From: DTU098 sp964498525
GTDB taxonomy: Bacteria; Bacillota; Desulfotomaculia; Desulfotomaculales; Pelotomaculaceae
Reading direction: 5' to 3'
NCBI GenBank assembly: GCA_964498525.1
Contig: CAZCGU010000003.1
Span: forward strand, 241,702 to 305,701
Length of the DNA: 64,000 bases
Below the pieces are notes generated by a model. The model was given only the letters and a program-made list of their open reading frames with translations, searched no databases and was not told where the DNA came from. Every line of letters starts with the position of its first letter. Position 1 is the first letter of the stretch. Position numbers and translations under genes: made by a program. Below, in pieces: positions 56,502 through 64,000 of this stretch.

Positions 56502-57833
56502 GTGCAGAGAAAAAGAAAAGGGTATCTCTGGGGGCTCGTGCTGGTTCTATTGTGCTCGCTTGTTTTTGCCCTTCCCGCGCTGGCGGCGGATGAGCCAGAA
56601 GACTCCCTGGGGATAATGCCCATGGGGCTTACCGGCATGGTGCAGTGGATGGACCAGAAGTTAGTTACCGCAGGGGATGTTAAAGTATTTATCGGCGACA
56701 GGGAAGTGGGCGGGGGGGCCATCACGCCCGAGGGTATGTTCGGTGTTCTGGCTGGAAAAGATTCCGAAGATATCGGCAAAAAGCTGAGCTTTGTAGTTGT
56801 TACGGCCGGCAAGGAATACCCCGCGGTAGCCCTGCCTGAAGAAATAATCTGCGCCGAAGGGTCGATGAAGGATGAAATTGTCCTGGCCATTGAAAGGGAT
56901 AAAACATCCGGCAGCGGAGGCGGAGGCGGATCCGGCGGTGGCGTCACTGCTCCGTCCAAGCCTTTGGCGGCGCCCTACGGGGGAACTTACAAAAATAGTA
57001 TCGAGGTGAGCCTGGCCAGTACTACCGTTGGGGCTGTCATTTATTACACCACCGACGGCAGCAATCCCGTGGAAAGCGCCACCCGCCAGGAATATAAGGC
57101 GCCCTTTAAGGTTGAAACAACTACCGCGGTAAAAGCGGTTTCTTATAAGAATGATCTGTACAGCGATGTTCTCATTTCCGCTTACACCATCAGTGGAACC
57201 GACGCCAAGGAGCCAGGCGGCGCGACCGATCAGCCGGCAGAGGGTGACGTCAGCCCGCCAGCCGGGGACGCAGGCGAATTTGCTGACCTGAAGGGTCACT
57301 GGGCCGCCCAAACTGTACAGGAACTGGTGGGCAAGGGAATCATCAGCGGTTATGAAGATAATACATTCCGTCCGGATAATTTAATAAACCGCGCTGAGTG
57401 CTCGGCTATTTTAGCCCGTGCCCTGCAGCTGCCCGCCGGCGCCGTCACCCTGGAAGCTTTCAGTGACGCGGCCGATGTGCCCGCCTGGGCCGCAGCCCCG
57501 GTTGCGGCGGCGGTGGAAGCGGCTTTGCTGAAGGGTTATCCGGAAGAGGACGGCACAACAACATTCCGACCCGCCAGGCAGGTTACCAGGGCAGAGCTGG
57601 CTGTCATCCTGAGCAGGGTTGTGGTGAAGGAGATAGGGGAACAGCAGCCGGCAGCAGCGGGCTTTGCTGACCTGGAACAAATTCCCGCCTGGGCCCTGGA
57701 CGGGGTAAGTTTGGCGGCTGAAAAGGGCCTTGTACAGGGTTATCCCGACGGTACGTTTCAACCGGACAAGGAAGTTACCCGCGCTGAGGCAGCGGCCATG
57801 ATTGCCCGCCTTTTGGGCGTGCTCAAAGCCTAA
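56502..57833 (+). CDS. SLH-domain surface protein with chitobiase-C-like domain
   Basis: 443 residues. Signal peptide; N-terminal beta-sandwich ('DVKVFIGDREVGGGAITPEG', 'KKLSFVVVTAGKEYPAVALP'); a Gly-Ser hinge; a chitobiase/beta-hexosaminidase C-terminal-type domain ('APYGGTYKNSIEVSLASTTV', 'AVIYYTTDGSNPVESATRQE', 'TTTAVKAVSYKNDLYSDVLI'); an acidic linker; and three SLH repeats from residue 265. The stretch from the chitobiase-like domain to the end is nearly identical in DNA to the C-terminal part of the cohesin-SLH gene at 60.4 kb. GTG 56502 follows 'aaggaggaag'. It is in one operon with its neighbours (gaps of 60 and 21 bases). Confidence 0.9.
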   Translation: MQRKRKGYLWGLVLVLLCSLVFALPALAADEPEDSLGIMPMGLTGMVQWMDQKLVTAGDVKVFIGDREVGGGAITPEGMFGVLAGKDSEDIGKKLSFVVVTAGKEYPAVALPEEIICAEGSMKDEIVLAIERDKTSGSGGGGGSGGGVTAPSKPLAAPYGGTYKNSIEVSLASTTVGAVIYYTTDGSNPVESATRQEYKAPFKVETTTAVKAVSYKNDLYSDVLISAYTISGTDAKEPGGATDQPAEGDVSPPAGDAGEFADLKGHWAAQTVQELVGKGIISGYEDNTFRPDNLINRAECSAILARALQLPAGAVTLEAFSDAADVPAWAAAPVAAAVEAALLKGYPEEDGTTTFRPARQVTRAELAVILSRVVVKEIGEQQPAAAGFADLEQIPAWALDGVSLAAEKGLVQGYPDGTFQPDKEVTRAEAAAMIARLLGVLKA

Positions 57834-57854
57834 GAAGATGGAGGTTATCCCGGG

Positions 57855-58748
57855 ATGTTAACATTCTTTAAGAAAAAATCAACCGGAATAAACATTTTCC
57901 TGGTAGTGTGCGCGGTGGTCATGCTAAGCATGATCACCGCCGGCCCGGCCCAGGCCCAGGCCCCTATGCCGCCCTACTATGGTGGGACCATCAAGGATAC
58001 AGCTGGTGATGATGTAGCCTGGGACGCCGTTTTTGGGTATATGAACGGCGAACTGAGGGGGGAGTTGTACAAGGAGGACCTGCGGCCAGGGGATTATACG
58101 GCCGGCGAATACGGCATGCCCTATACAGATATGACCTGGGTGAGACACCTGTTGGTGCACTGCCTGGAAGGAGAGGGCACAGCCAACTGCAACAACAAGC
58201 CGGTTACCTTCAAGGTTAAGGTGGGCAACACAGTTTACGATGCCGTATCCAACCCCTCACCTGTTCTTTGGAAGTCCATGGAAGTAAAAAGGGTTGACCT
58301 GACCATAACACTGGTAAACCCAACAGGATTGCAAGGGACTGTTTTCCTGGACGGGAAAACCAATCACCAGGGTACGCTGGTCAAGGTTACCCAGGGCGCC
58401 ACTGTAAAGACAGCGACAACTTCACCCGACGGCAGCTACCTGATCACCGGTCTGGTCCCCGGCAGCTGCACGGTTGAATGCGATAATGACAATGCCAGAT
58501 GGAAAAAAGAAACCAGCGCTGCGGTGATTGCGGCAGAACAGATGACCTCGCTGAATGTAACCCTGTATATCGGTGACATGAACTCCGACGATTTGATTGA
58601 CTTGCGGGATCTCCTTTGGATGTCCCAGTACATCGGCAGAACCGCCTTCTCCGCGGACTGGTCTATTTCCAGGTACGCCGATGTGAATGAGGACAATGGA
58701 GTAAATATTCTTGACCTTATTAAGGTCAACCAGAATCTTGGCATGTAG
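57855..58748 (+). CDS. Secreted protein with beta-sandwich, carboxypeptidase-regulatory-like domain and type I dockerin
   Basis: 297 residues. Signal peptide ('IFLVVCAVVMLSMITAGPAQ', cut near AQA), an N-terminal domain like those of the two preceding proteins ('YYGGTIKDTAGDDVAWDAVF', 'YMNGELRGELYKEDLRPGDY', 'VTFKVKVGNTVYDAVSNP'), a CnaB-type domain ('LQGTVFLDGKTNHQGTLVKV', 'TTSPDGSYLITGLVPGSC'), and a dockerin: loops 'DMNSDDLIDLRD' and 'DVNEDNGVNILD' 35 residues apart, both with full calcium ligands. It lacks SLH repeats, so it should attach to the wall by binding a cohesin. ATG 57855 with 'ggaggt' before it. Confidence 0.87.
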   Translation: MLTFFKKKSTGINIFLVVCAVVMLSMITAGPAQAQAPMPPYYGGTIKDTAGDDVAWDAVFGYMNGELRGELYKEDLRPGDYTAGEYGMPYTDMTWVRHLLVHCLEGEGTANCNNKPVTFKVKVGNTVYDAVSNPSPVLWKSMEVKRVDLTITLVNPTGLQGTVFLDGKTNHQGTLVKVTQGATVKTATTSPDGSYLITGLVPGSCTVECDNDNARWKKETSAAVIAAEQMTSLNVTLYIGDMNSDDLIDLRDLLWMSQYIGRTAFSADWSISRYADVNEDNGVNILDLIKVNQNLGM

Positions 58749-59421
58749 CAAAAACCTGCGCGGGGTTGTCCCCGGTTCCGGTTCCCCGGGGATTGTACTT
58801 CCCTGAAAGGCGTCTTAACAATCCCGTGCGGGTTTCGCTGCCCCTGATTACCAGGCGCTTGCCTGACCCGGTAAATGGAACCATGTTTGGTCACGAGGAA
58901 AAACCCGGCTGTTGAATTGCCTGTTATCTTGCCGGCAACTAAAAGCAGGTATTTAAACTAATTACTGATTGTCTGCAGTTGGATGCCTGCCTTTGTTCTA
59001 AAAAGGTAAATTACGCCGCCCCGCAGTCCTGGCTTGCCCCCGTTGGAAAAATGAATGACGACCGGGCGCCGCCGCACTGACCCGCCGCCCGGGTATTAAG
59101 TTGGTGTGTTAGCGATTCAGCCGGCCTTAAAAGATATCAGCTATAAGTTTATTGAGAACAAACGCAATTGGGCTTTATCGTCCTGGTAAACGCTGTCCTA
59201 TTTATTAGTAGAAAAAAATATCTAGAAGCAGAATTTTAATCCGTGACTGTTCCAGTTTAACAGGATTTTCTTGGTTTTCGACGAAACTTATCTATTACCA
59301 TGGAAGGTAACAGTATTTACATAAAAGGGGGGCTGCGATTTAATTGGTGCGGCGGGATATTCCCGGAAAGTGCCGGGATGGATGCGGTTATTCAGGGAAC
59401 TTTTAGTGAAGGAGGGAGAAT
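58749..59421 (+). other. Intergenic region before the cohesin-dockerin gene
   Basis: 673 bases. No strong terminator or promoter is evident after the dockerin gene, only GC hairpins near 58760-58800. A 54-codon frame from ATG 59300 to 59464 begins M-E-G-N-S then IYIKG and overlaps the next gene; it shares IYIKG with the short frame at 52.0 kb. Probably a long 5' leader. Confidence 0.4.
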
Positions 59422-60192
59422 ATGTTTTTTAAAAAGGCAAACCTGCTTTTTTGTCTGGGCTTAATAGCCATGTTCTGTCTGGCCGTTCCTGCCCTGGCCG
59501 GAGCTGCCACTGTTGACCCCGTTGCCCCGCAGACTGTATCGGTTAACCAGCAGTTTGACGTCAATGTAGTCATAAGCGGCAATACCATCACCGTGGGGGC
59601 TATGGATTTCAGACTGGATTTCGATAAGGCCAGGCTTCAGGTGGTGGACTACAAAATCGGCGACTTTTTGAATCAGAGTATTGTTCCCGCTGTTTCAGGC
59701 GCAGATAAAACCACGTGCATCGATTGGGCCAATAATACCGGCGTTGTTGGCGCCGGCTTGCAGGGTTCCAGCAGTAAAAATACTGGCACGGTGCTCACAA
59801 TCACCTTTAAGGCCCTCAGTAAAGGGACCACCAGTCTTAACATTGCCACATCCAGCCTGAAACCCGCCGGACAGAGCACGGTGGTGGGCGCCGGCACTTC
59901 GTCCGCCGTTATCACGATAAATGAGGCCAGCGCGTCAATTATCGGGGACTTTAACGGGGATAAGGAAATTGATTTTGAGGATTTGATGATCTTCGTTTCG
60001 GCCTGGGGCAAAACGTCCGGTGACACCGGCTGGGCCCAGGCAGTTCCCGGATATGTCAATTCACCTTATAACCGCTGTGACATTGCCCCGGCTACGGGCC
60101 CCTACCCCAACCTCACAATGCAGCCGGACGGCAAGGTAGATTTTGAGGATCTGATGATCTTCACTATGGCGTGGAATTACAATCGTATATAA
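59422..60192 (+). CDS. Secreted cohesin-dockerin protein
   Basis: 256 residues: signal peptide ('LLFCLGLIAMFCLAVPALAG'), one cohesin-like domain (about residues 28-170: 'VAPQTVSVNQQFDVNVVISG', 'GAMDFRLDFDKARLQVVDYK', 'TGTVLTITFKALSKGTTSLN'), then a dockerin of the same enlarged type as in the 17.7-kb protein: 'DFNGDKEIDFEDLMIF' and 'GKVDFEDLMIF' 56 residues apart with 'NRCDIAPATGPYP' between. It has both binding partners in one chain and could polymerise or bridge. ATG 59422 follows 'gaaggaggga'. A truncated remnant of a second copy lies at 61.8 kb. Confidence 0.87.
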   Translation: MFFKKANLLFCLGLIAMFCLAVPALAGAATVDPVAPQTVSVNQQFDVNVVISGNTITVGAMDFRLDFDKARLQVVDYKIGDFLNQSIVPAVSGADKTTCIDWANNTGVVGAGLQGSSSKNTGTVLTITFKALSKGTTSLNIATSSLKPAGQSTVVGAGTSSAVITINEASASIIGDFNGDKEIDFEDLMIFVSAWGKTSGDTGWAQAVPGYVNSPYNRCDIAPATGPYPNLTMQPDGKVDFEDLMIFTMAWNYNRI

Positions 60193-60230
60193 AAAATAAG
60201 ACTACAATTGTCTGCTGTCCCATTTCTTTT

Positions 60231-60252
60231 CCCGCTAAACCAAGTCAGCGGG
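60231..60252 (+). other. Hairpin conserved in both copies of the duplication
   Basis: 'cccgct' and 'agcggg' enclose a 10-base loop. The same hairpin occurs at about 61949-61970 with one loop change, so it was carried along by the tandem duplication. It may be a terminator of the cohesin-dockerin gene without T-run. Confidence 0.45.
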
Positions 60253-60350
60253 GGAAACGTCAGGGAAGCGAGAAGGAAGTGATGCGGATAAGAGTAAAAA
60301 CATTGAAACCGATAGCACAGGATGACAGGTGTTTATTAGGGGGTGCGTTG

Positions 60351-61802
60351 ATGAACAAACCAGTATTTGATTTAACTTTAAAATGGAAGCTAATCGTATC
60401 TGTCTTTGTTTTTATGTGCCTGCTGGCAGTGCCCTTTGCAGGCGCCGCCGTCCCGGCCGAGGCGCAAACAATCTTTAAAGTGACACCTGGACAGGTCACG
60501 AACTGCACCCTCCCCGTAACAACTTCCATTGAAGGGCTGCCCCAGGGTCAGGTCGTTAACGGTTTTAACCTTCAGGTGGCTTACGACCCGGCGCTATTGC
60601 AGTATGTAAGCAATCAGGCAGGTAATTTTGCCAATGGTTGGACCTGGTTTACTCCCGATGTGAATAATACAACAGGCACAGCTGAGTTTTTTGGCGCGAA
60701 CTTAACGGGGAACAACCCCCCCTCCTCGGGAACCGTTTTGACCCTTGCGTTCCAGGTGGTGGGAAACGGCACGGCTCAGTTTGCTTTGCCAAAGGTGTAT
60801 CTGCGCGACGGTAACGATGAAAACATAGCGTTGTCGCCGGAGATTGGCGAGGCCGTTCTAAGCGGTTGTCCCATTGTACAACCAACCCTCATTACTGGCG
60901 GCGCCGCTGCGGGAGTTAGCGCTACGATAGCAGCGCCTTTGGCGGCGCCCTACGGGGGGACTTACAAAAAGAGTATCGAGGTGAGCCTGGCAAGTACAAC
61001 AGTTGGGGCTGTCATTTATTACACCACCGACGGCAGCAATCCCAAGGAAAGCGCCACCCGCCAGGAATACAAGGCGCCTTTTAAGGTTGAAACCACCACA
61101 GAGGTAAAGGCGGTTTCTTATAAGGACGACCTGTACAGCGATATTCTCATTGCCGCTTACACCATTAGCGGGACCGAAGCCAGTGAGCCGGGCGACGCGA
61201 CCGGTCCGCCGGCGGAGGGTGACGTCAGCCCGCCGGCCGGGGACACAGGCGGATTTGCCGACCTGAAGGGTCACTGGGCCGCCCAAACGGTGCAGGAACT
61301 GGTGGACAAGGGAATCATCAGCGGTTATGAAGATAATACATTCCGTCCGGATAATTTAATAAACCGCGCTGAGTGCTCGGCTATTTTAGCCCGTGCCCTG
61401 CAGCTGCCCGCCGGCGCCGTCACCCTGGAAGCTTTCAGTGACGCGGCCGATGTGCCCGCCTGGGCCGCAGCCCCGGTTGCGGCGGCGGTGGAAGCGGCTT
61501 TGCTGAAGGGTTATCCGGAAGAGGACGGCACAACAACATTCCGACCCGCCAGGCAGGTTACCAGGGCAGAGCTGGCTGTCATCCTGAGCAGGGTTGTGGT
61601 GAAGGAGATAGGGGAACAGCAGCCGGCAGCAGCGGGCTTTGCCGACCTGGAACAAATTCCCGCCTGGGCCCAGGAAGAGGTAAGCCTGGCGGCTGAAAAG
61701 GGTCTTGTACAGGGTTATCCCGACGGTACGTTCCAACCGGACAAAGAAGTTACCCGTGCTGAGGCGGCGGCCATGATTGCCCGCCTTTTTGGGCCTGCTT
61801 AA
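60351..61802 (+). CDS. Cohesin-SLH surface protein (anchoring-scaffoldin-like)
   Basis: 483 residues. Signal peptide ('LIVSVFVFMCLLAVPFAGAA'); one cohesin-like domain ('FKVTPGQVTNCTLPVTTSIE', 'VNGFNLQVAYDPALLQYVSN', 'SGTVLTLAFQVVGNGTAQFA'); a chitobiase-C-like domain ('APYGGTYKKSIEVSLASTTV'); an acidic linker; and three SLH repeats to the C-terminus. Cohesin joined to SLH is the design of anchoring scaffoldins such as those of Clostridium thermocellum. ATG 60351 follows 'aggggg'. Its C-terminal half is almost the same DNA as that of the gene at 56.5 kb, and its N-terminal half is repeated in the gene at 62.1 kb. Confidence 0.88.
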   Translation: MNKPVFDLTLKWKLIVSVFVFMCLLAVPFAGAAVPAEAQTIFKVTPGQVTNCTLPVTTSIEGLPQGQVVNGFNLQVAYDPALLQYVSNQAGNFANGWTWFTPDVNNTTGTAEFFGANLTGNNPPSSGTVLTLAFQVVGNGTAQFALPKVYLRDGNDENIALSPEIGEAVLSGCPIVQPTLITGGAAAGVSATIAAPLAAPYGGTYKKSIEVSLASTTVGAVIYYTTDGSNPKESATRQEYKAPFKVETTTEVKAVSYKDDLYSDILIAAYTISGTEASEPGDATGPPAEGDVSPPAGDTGGFADLKGHWAAQTVQELVDKGIISGYEDNTFRPDNLINRAECSAILARALQLPAGAVTLEAFSDAADVPAWAAAPVAAAVEAALLKGYPEEDGTTTFRPARQVTRAELAVILSRVVVKEIGEQQPAAAGFADLEQIPAWAQEEVSLAAEKGLVQGYPDGTFQPDKEVTRAEAAAMIARLFGPA

Positions 61803-61816
61803 AGCCTAAGAAGATT

Positions 61817-61908
61817 GGGGTTACCCGGGGCGCCACTGTATCGGTTAACCAAGCAGTTTGAAAGATTTGATGATCTTCACCATGGCGTGGAATTACAATG
61901 GGCAATAA
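61817..61908 (+). pseudogene. Remnant of a second cohesin-dockerin gene
   Basis: 'actgtatcggttaacca' (about 61834-61850) matches the start of the cohesin in the gene at 59422, and 'gatgatcttcaccatggcg' with 'tggaattacaat' to the stop matches its last codons. About 600 bases between these parts have been deleted and a frameshift is present. It lies exactly where the second copy of the gene would be if the 59.4-61.8 kb block had been duplicated in tandem. Confidence 0.8.
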
Positions 61909-62320
61909 AAACCACAATCATAATTATCTGCTGTCCCATTTCTTTTCCCGCTAAACCAAGTTAGCGGGGGAAACGTCTAGGGAAGCGGGAAGGAAGTGAT
62001 GTGGATAAGAATAAAAACATTGAAACCGATAGCACAGGATTATAGGTGTTTATTAGGAGGTGCGTTGATGAACAAACCAGTACTGAATTTGACTTTAAAA
62101 TGGAAGCTTCTCGTAGCTGTCTTTGTTTTTTTATGCCTGTTGTCAGTGCCCTTTGCCGGCGGCGCCGCCCCGGCCGAGGCGCAAACAATCTTGAAAGTGA
62201 CACCCGGACAGGTCACGAACTGCACCCTCCCCGTAACAGTTTCCATTGAAGGGCTGCCCCAGGGCCAGGTCGTTAACGGTTTTAACCTCAAGGTGGCTTA
62301 TGACCCGGCGCTATTGCAGT
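61866..62320 (+). repeat. Second copy of the 60.15-60.60 kb segment
   Basis: From the end of the cohesin-dockerin remnant through the leader and first 250 bases of the next gene, the DNA repeats 60149-60603 at an offset of about 1717 bases with scattered differences. This is the right-hand junction of the tandem duplication. Confidence 0.85.
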
Positions 62321-64000
62321 ATGTAAGCAATCAGCCAGGTAATTTTGCCAGTGGTTGGAACTGGTTACCTCCTACCATAAAAAATACTGAGGGTACAGCT
62401 GAGTTTTCTAGCGGGAACTTTTCGGGGAACAACCCCCCATCCTCGGGAACCGTTTTGACCCTTACGTTCCAGGTGGTGGGAAACGGCACGGCCCAGTTTA
62501 CCCTGCCTACGCTGTATCTGCGCGACGGTAATAATGAAAACATAGCGTTGACGCCGGAGATTGGCCAGGCAGTTCTTAGCGGCTGCGAGCCTGTTATTAA
62601 GGTTGTACCCGGACAGGTCACGAACTGCACCCTCCCCGTAACAGTTTCCATTGAAGGGCTGCCCCAGGGCCAGGTCGTTAACGGTTTTAACCTCAAGGTG
62701 GCTTATGACCCGGCGCTATTGCAGTATGTAAGCAATCAGCCAGGTAATTTTGCCAGTGGTTGGAACTGGTTACCTCCTACCATAAAAAATACTGAGGGTA
62801 CAGCTGAGTTTTCTAGCGGGAACTTTTCGGGGAACAACCCCCCATCCTCGGGAACCGTTTTGACCCTTACGTTTAAGGCGGTAGGAAGCGGCACGGCCCA
62901 GTTTACTTTGCCAAAGGTGAATCTGCGCGACGGTAATAATGAAAATATAGCGTTGTCGCCGGAGATTGGCGAGGCCGTAATAAGCGGTTGTCCCATTGTA
63001 CAACCAACCGTCATAACTGGCGGCGCCGCGGAAGTTAGCGCCACGGCGGCAGTATTGAACGGAAGCATTACCGGCAACGGCAACGGGGAGATCACGGAAT
63101 ACGGCTTTTACTGGGGTACCAGCGACAACCCGGGGACCAAAGCAGTTGTGGGCGCCAGCGACTTTGCCGGTTCCTATGAATACGTCCTGGGCGGGCTGAC
63201 AGAGGAAACTACTTACTACTTCAAAGCCTACGCCGTCAACTCCGCCGGTACAGGTTACGGTGAAGTTGCAAGCTTTAAAACGGCTAAGAAAATAGTAGCG
63301 CCCACGGTAGAAACAGCGGCAGCCACAGCAGTGAGTGCCGAACTGGCGGAACTGCACGGCAGCATCACTTCAAAGGGCAACGGAGAAATTAGTGAATACG
63401 GTTTTTACTGGGGTGAAACGGATAACCCGACCAGTAAGTTACAGGTAGGGACGACAGATTTTGCTGGCGCCTATAGCTTTATCCTGAGCTTATTGGAGGA
63501 AGATACAACCTACTACTTCAAAGCCTACGCCGTCAACTCCGCCGATACAGGTTACGGTGAAGTTGTAAGCTTTAAAACGGCTAAGAAAGTAGTAGCGCCC
63601 ACGGTAGAAACAGCGGAGGCCACAGCAGTGGGCCCTGAATCCGCCGTTCTGCACGGCAGCATCACTTCAAAGGGCAACGGAGAAATTAGTGAATACGGTT
63701 TTTACTGGGGTGAAACGGATAACCCGACCAGTAAGTTACAGGTAGGGACGACAGATTTTGCTGGCGCCTATAGCTTTATCCTGAGCTTATTGGAGGAAGA
63801 TACAACCTACTACTTCAAAGCCTACGCCGTCAACTCCGCCGATACAGGTTACGGTGAAGTTGTAAGCTTTAAAACGGCTAAGAAAGTAGTAGCGCCCACG
63901 GTAGAAACAGCGGAGGCCACAGCAGTGGGCCCTGAATCCGCCGTTCTGCACGGCAGCATCACTTCAAAGGGCAACGGAGAAATTAGTGAATACGGTTTTT
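62068..64000 (+). CDS. Surface protein with two cohesins and FN3-like repeats (3' end outside the window)
   Basis: 644 residues are in the window and no stop is reached. Signal peptide ('LLVAVFVFLCLLSVPFAGGA'), then two cohesin-like domains of about 134 residues whose first two-thirds are identical ('PGQVTNCTLPVTVSIEGLPQ', 'GFNLKVAYDPALLQYVSNQP'). From residue about 310 there are fibronectin-III-like repeats of 99 residues with 'EISEYGFYWGETDNPTS' and 'TTYYFKAYAVNSADTGYGEV'; three complete and part of a fourth are seen. Repeats 2 and 3 are nearly the same DNA. The rest, perhaps with SLH repeats as in the paralogue, lies to the right. ATG 62068 follows 'taggagg'. Confidence 0.85.
   Translation, partial: MNKPVLNLTLKWKLLVAVFVFLCLLSVPFAGGAAPAEAQTILKVTPGQVTNCTLPVTVSIEGLPQGQVVNGFNLKVAYDPALLQYVSNQPGNFASGWNWLPPTIKNTEGTAEFSSGNFSGNNPPSSGTVLTLTFQVVGNGTAQFTLPTLYLRDGNNENIALTPEIGQAVLSGCEPVIKVVPGQVTNCTLPVTVSIEGLPQGQVVNGFNLKVAYDPALLQYVSNQPGNFASGWNWLPPTIKNTEGTAEFSSGNFSGNNPPSSGTVLTLTFKAVGSGTAQFTLPKVNLRDGNNENIALSPEIGEAVISGCPIVQPTVITGGAAEVSATAAVLNGSITGNGNGEITEYGFYWGTSDNPGTKAVVGASDFAGSYEYVLGGLTEETTYYFKAYAVNSAGTGYGEVASFKTAKKIVAPTVETAAATAVSAELAELHGSITSKGNGEISEYGFYWGETDNPTSKLQVGTTDFAGAYSFILSLLEEDTTYYFKAYAVNSADTGYGEVVSFKTAKKVVAPTVETAEATAVGPESAVLHGSITSKGNGEISEYGFYWGETDNPTSKLQVGTTDFAGAYSFILSLLEEDTTYYFKAYAVNSADTGYGEVVSFKTAKKVVAPTVETAEATAVGPESAVLHGSITSKGNGEISEYGF
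62205..62875 (+). repeat. Duplicated cohesin-coding DNA within one gene
   Basis: The segment starting 'cccggacaggtcacgaactg' near 62200 recurs at 62607, 402 bases later, and is identical for about 270 bases. The second halves of the two cohesins differ, which suggests recent duplication or gene conversion of the first part only. Confidence 0.85.
63301..64000 (+). repeat. 297-bp tandem repeats coding for FN3-like domains
   Basis: Units begin 'cccacggtagaaacagcg' at 63301, 63598 and 63895, a constant period of 297 bases (99 codons). Units two and three in this series are nearly identical over their visible length. The array runs off the window. Confidence 0.9.

Noticed and set aside
63301..64000. 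Mobile or phage-derived tandem array
   Set aside because: The 297-bp units keep a single reading frame and encode FN3-like domains of one protein.

Overview
The window looks like chromosome from a spore-forming, anaerobic, moderately GC-rich Firmicute of the Peptococcaceae type (Pelotomaculum/Desulfotomaculum relatives). The reasons are the conserved Bacillus-like gene order pth-fin-mfd-spoVT-yabN-(hup)-rqcP-yabP-yabQ-divIC-yabR-spoIIE-tilS-ftsH, the sporulation genes (spoVT, yabP, yabQ, spoIIR, spoIIE, a spoIID-like gene, splB), a divergent formate-tetrahydrofolate ligase, frequent TTG/GTG starts and strong purine-rich ribosome binding sites. The genus assignment is inference. No rRNA, tRNA, CRISPR array, phage or intact insertion sequence was seen.

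Layout. 1-4.2 kb: corrinoid salvage and uptake (cbiZ end, btuF, btuC, btuD). 4.3-5.9 kb: nitroreductase and a convergent PRC-barrel protein. 6.0-20.2 kb: rplY, pth, fin, mfd, a PrsA-like foldase, spoVT, yabN/mazG, hup, rqcP, a SpoIID-like lipoprotein, then a cohesin-cohesin-dockerin surface protein inserted before yabP-yabQ. 20.4-25.7 kb: accessory genes (CC/Se-motif protein, autoregulated marR, GalT-like protein, an EpsN-like sugar aminotransferase, spoIIR). 26-37.1 kb: divIC, yabR, ppx, spoIIE, an eight-repeat CnaB-like secreted protein, tilS, ftsH. 37.6-43.3 kb: ndk, then folate/C1 genes fhs, folP, folB, folK, and splB. 43.7-51.5 kb: a Rossmann/DUF2520 protein with panBCD, then nadAB and a THUMP-type RNA methyltransferase. 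52-64 kb: a cluster of exported surface proteins.

The most unusual content is a cohesin-dockerin-SLH surface system with no glycoside hydrolase in view. The window holds six cohesin-like domains (two at 17.7 kb, one at 59.4 kb, one at 60.4 kb, two at 62.1 kb), three dockerins of two different kinds, and three SLH-anchored proteins. One protein (60.4 kb) joins cohesin, a chitobiase-C-like domain and three SLH repeats, as an anchoring scaffoldin would. Two others (17.7 and 59.4 kb) join cohesin to a dockerin with an enlarged inter-loop segment, as adaptor scaffoldins would. The 59-64 kb part arose by tandem duplication: a decayed second copy of the cohesin-dockerin gene lies at 61.8 kb, and SLH-coding DNA is identical over about 336 bp between two genes.

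Regulatory sites readable in the sequence include a sigma-G-type promoter before spoVT, a Spo0A-type promoter (0A box and 21-bp spacer) before spoIIE, an almost leaderless marR promoter with an operator in its spacer, sigma-A promoters before yabR, ftsH and nadA, a 16-bp palindrome downstream of the nad promoter, a T-box-like motif near 43.4 kb, and candidate structured RNAs at 13.5 and 17.2 kb.
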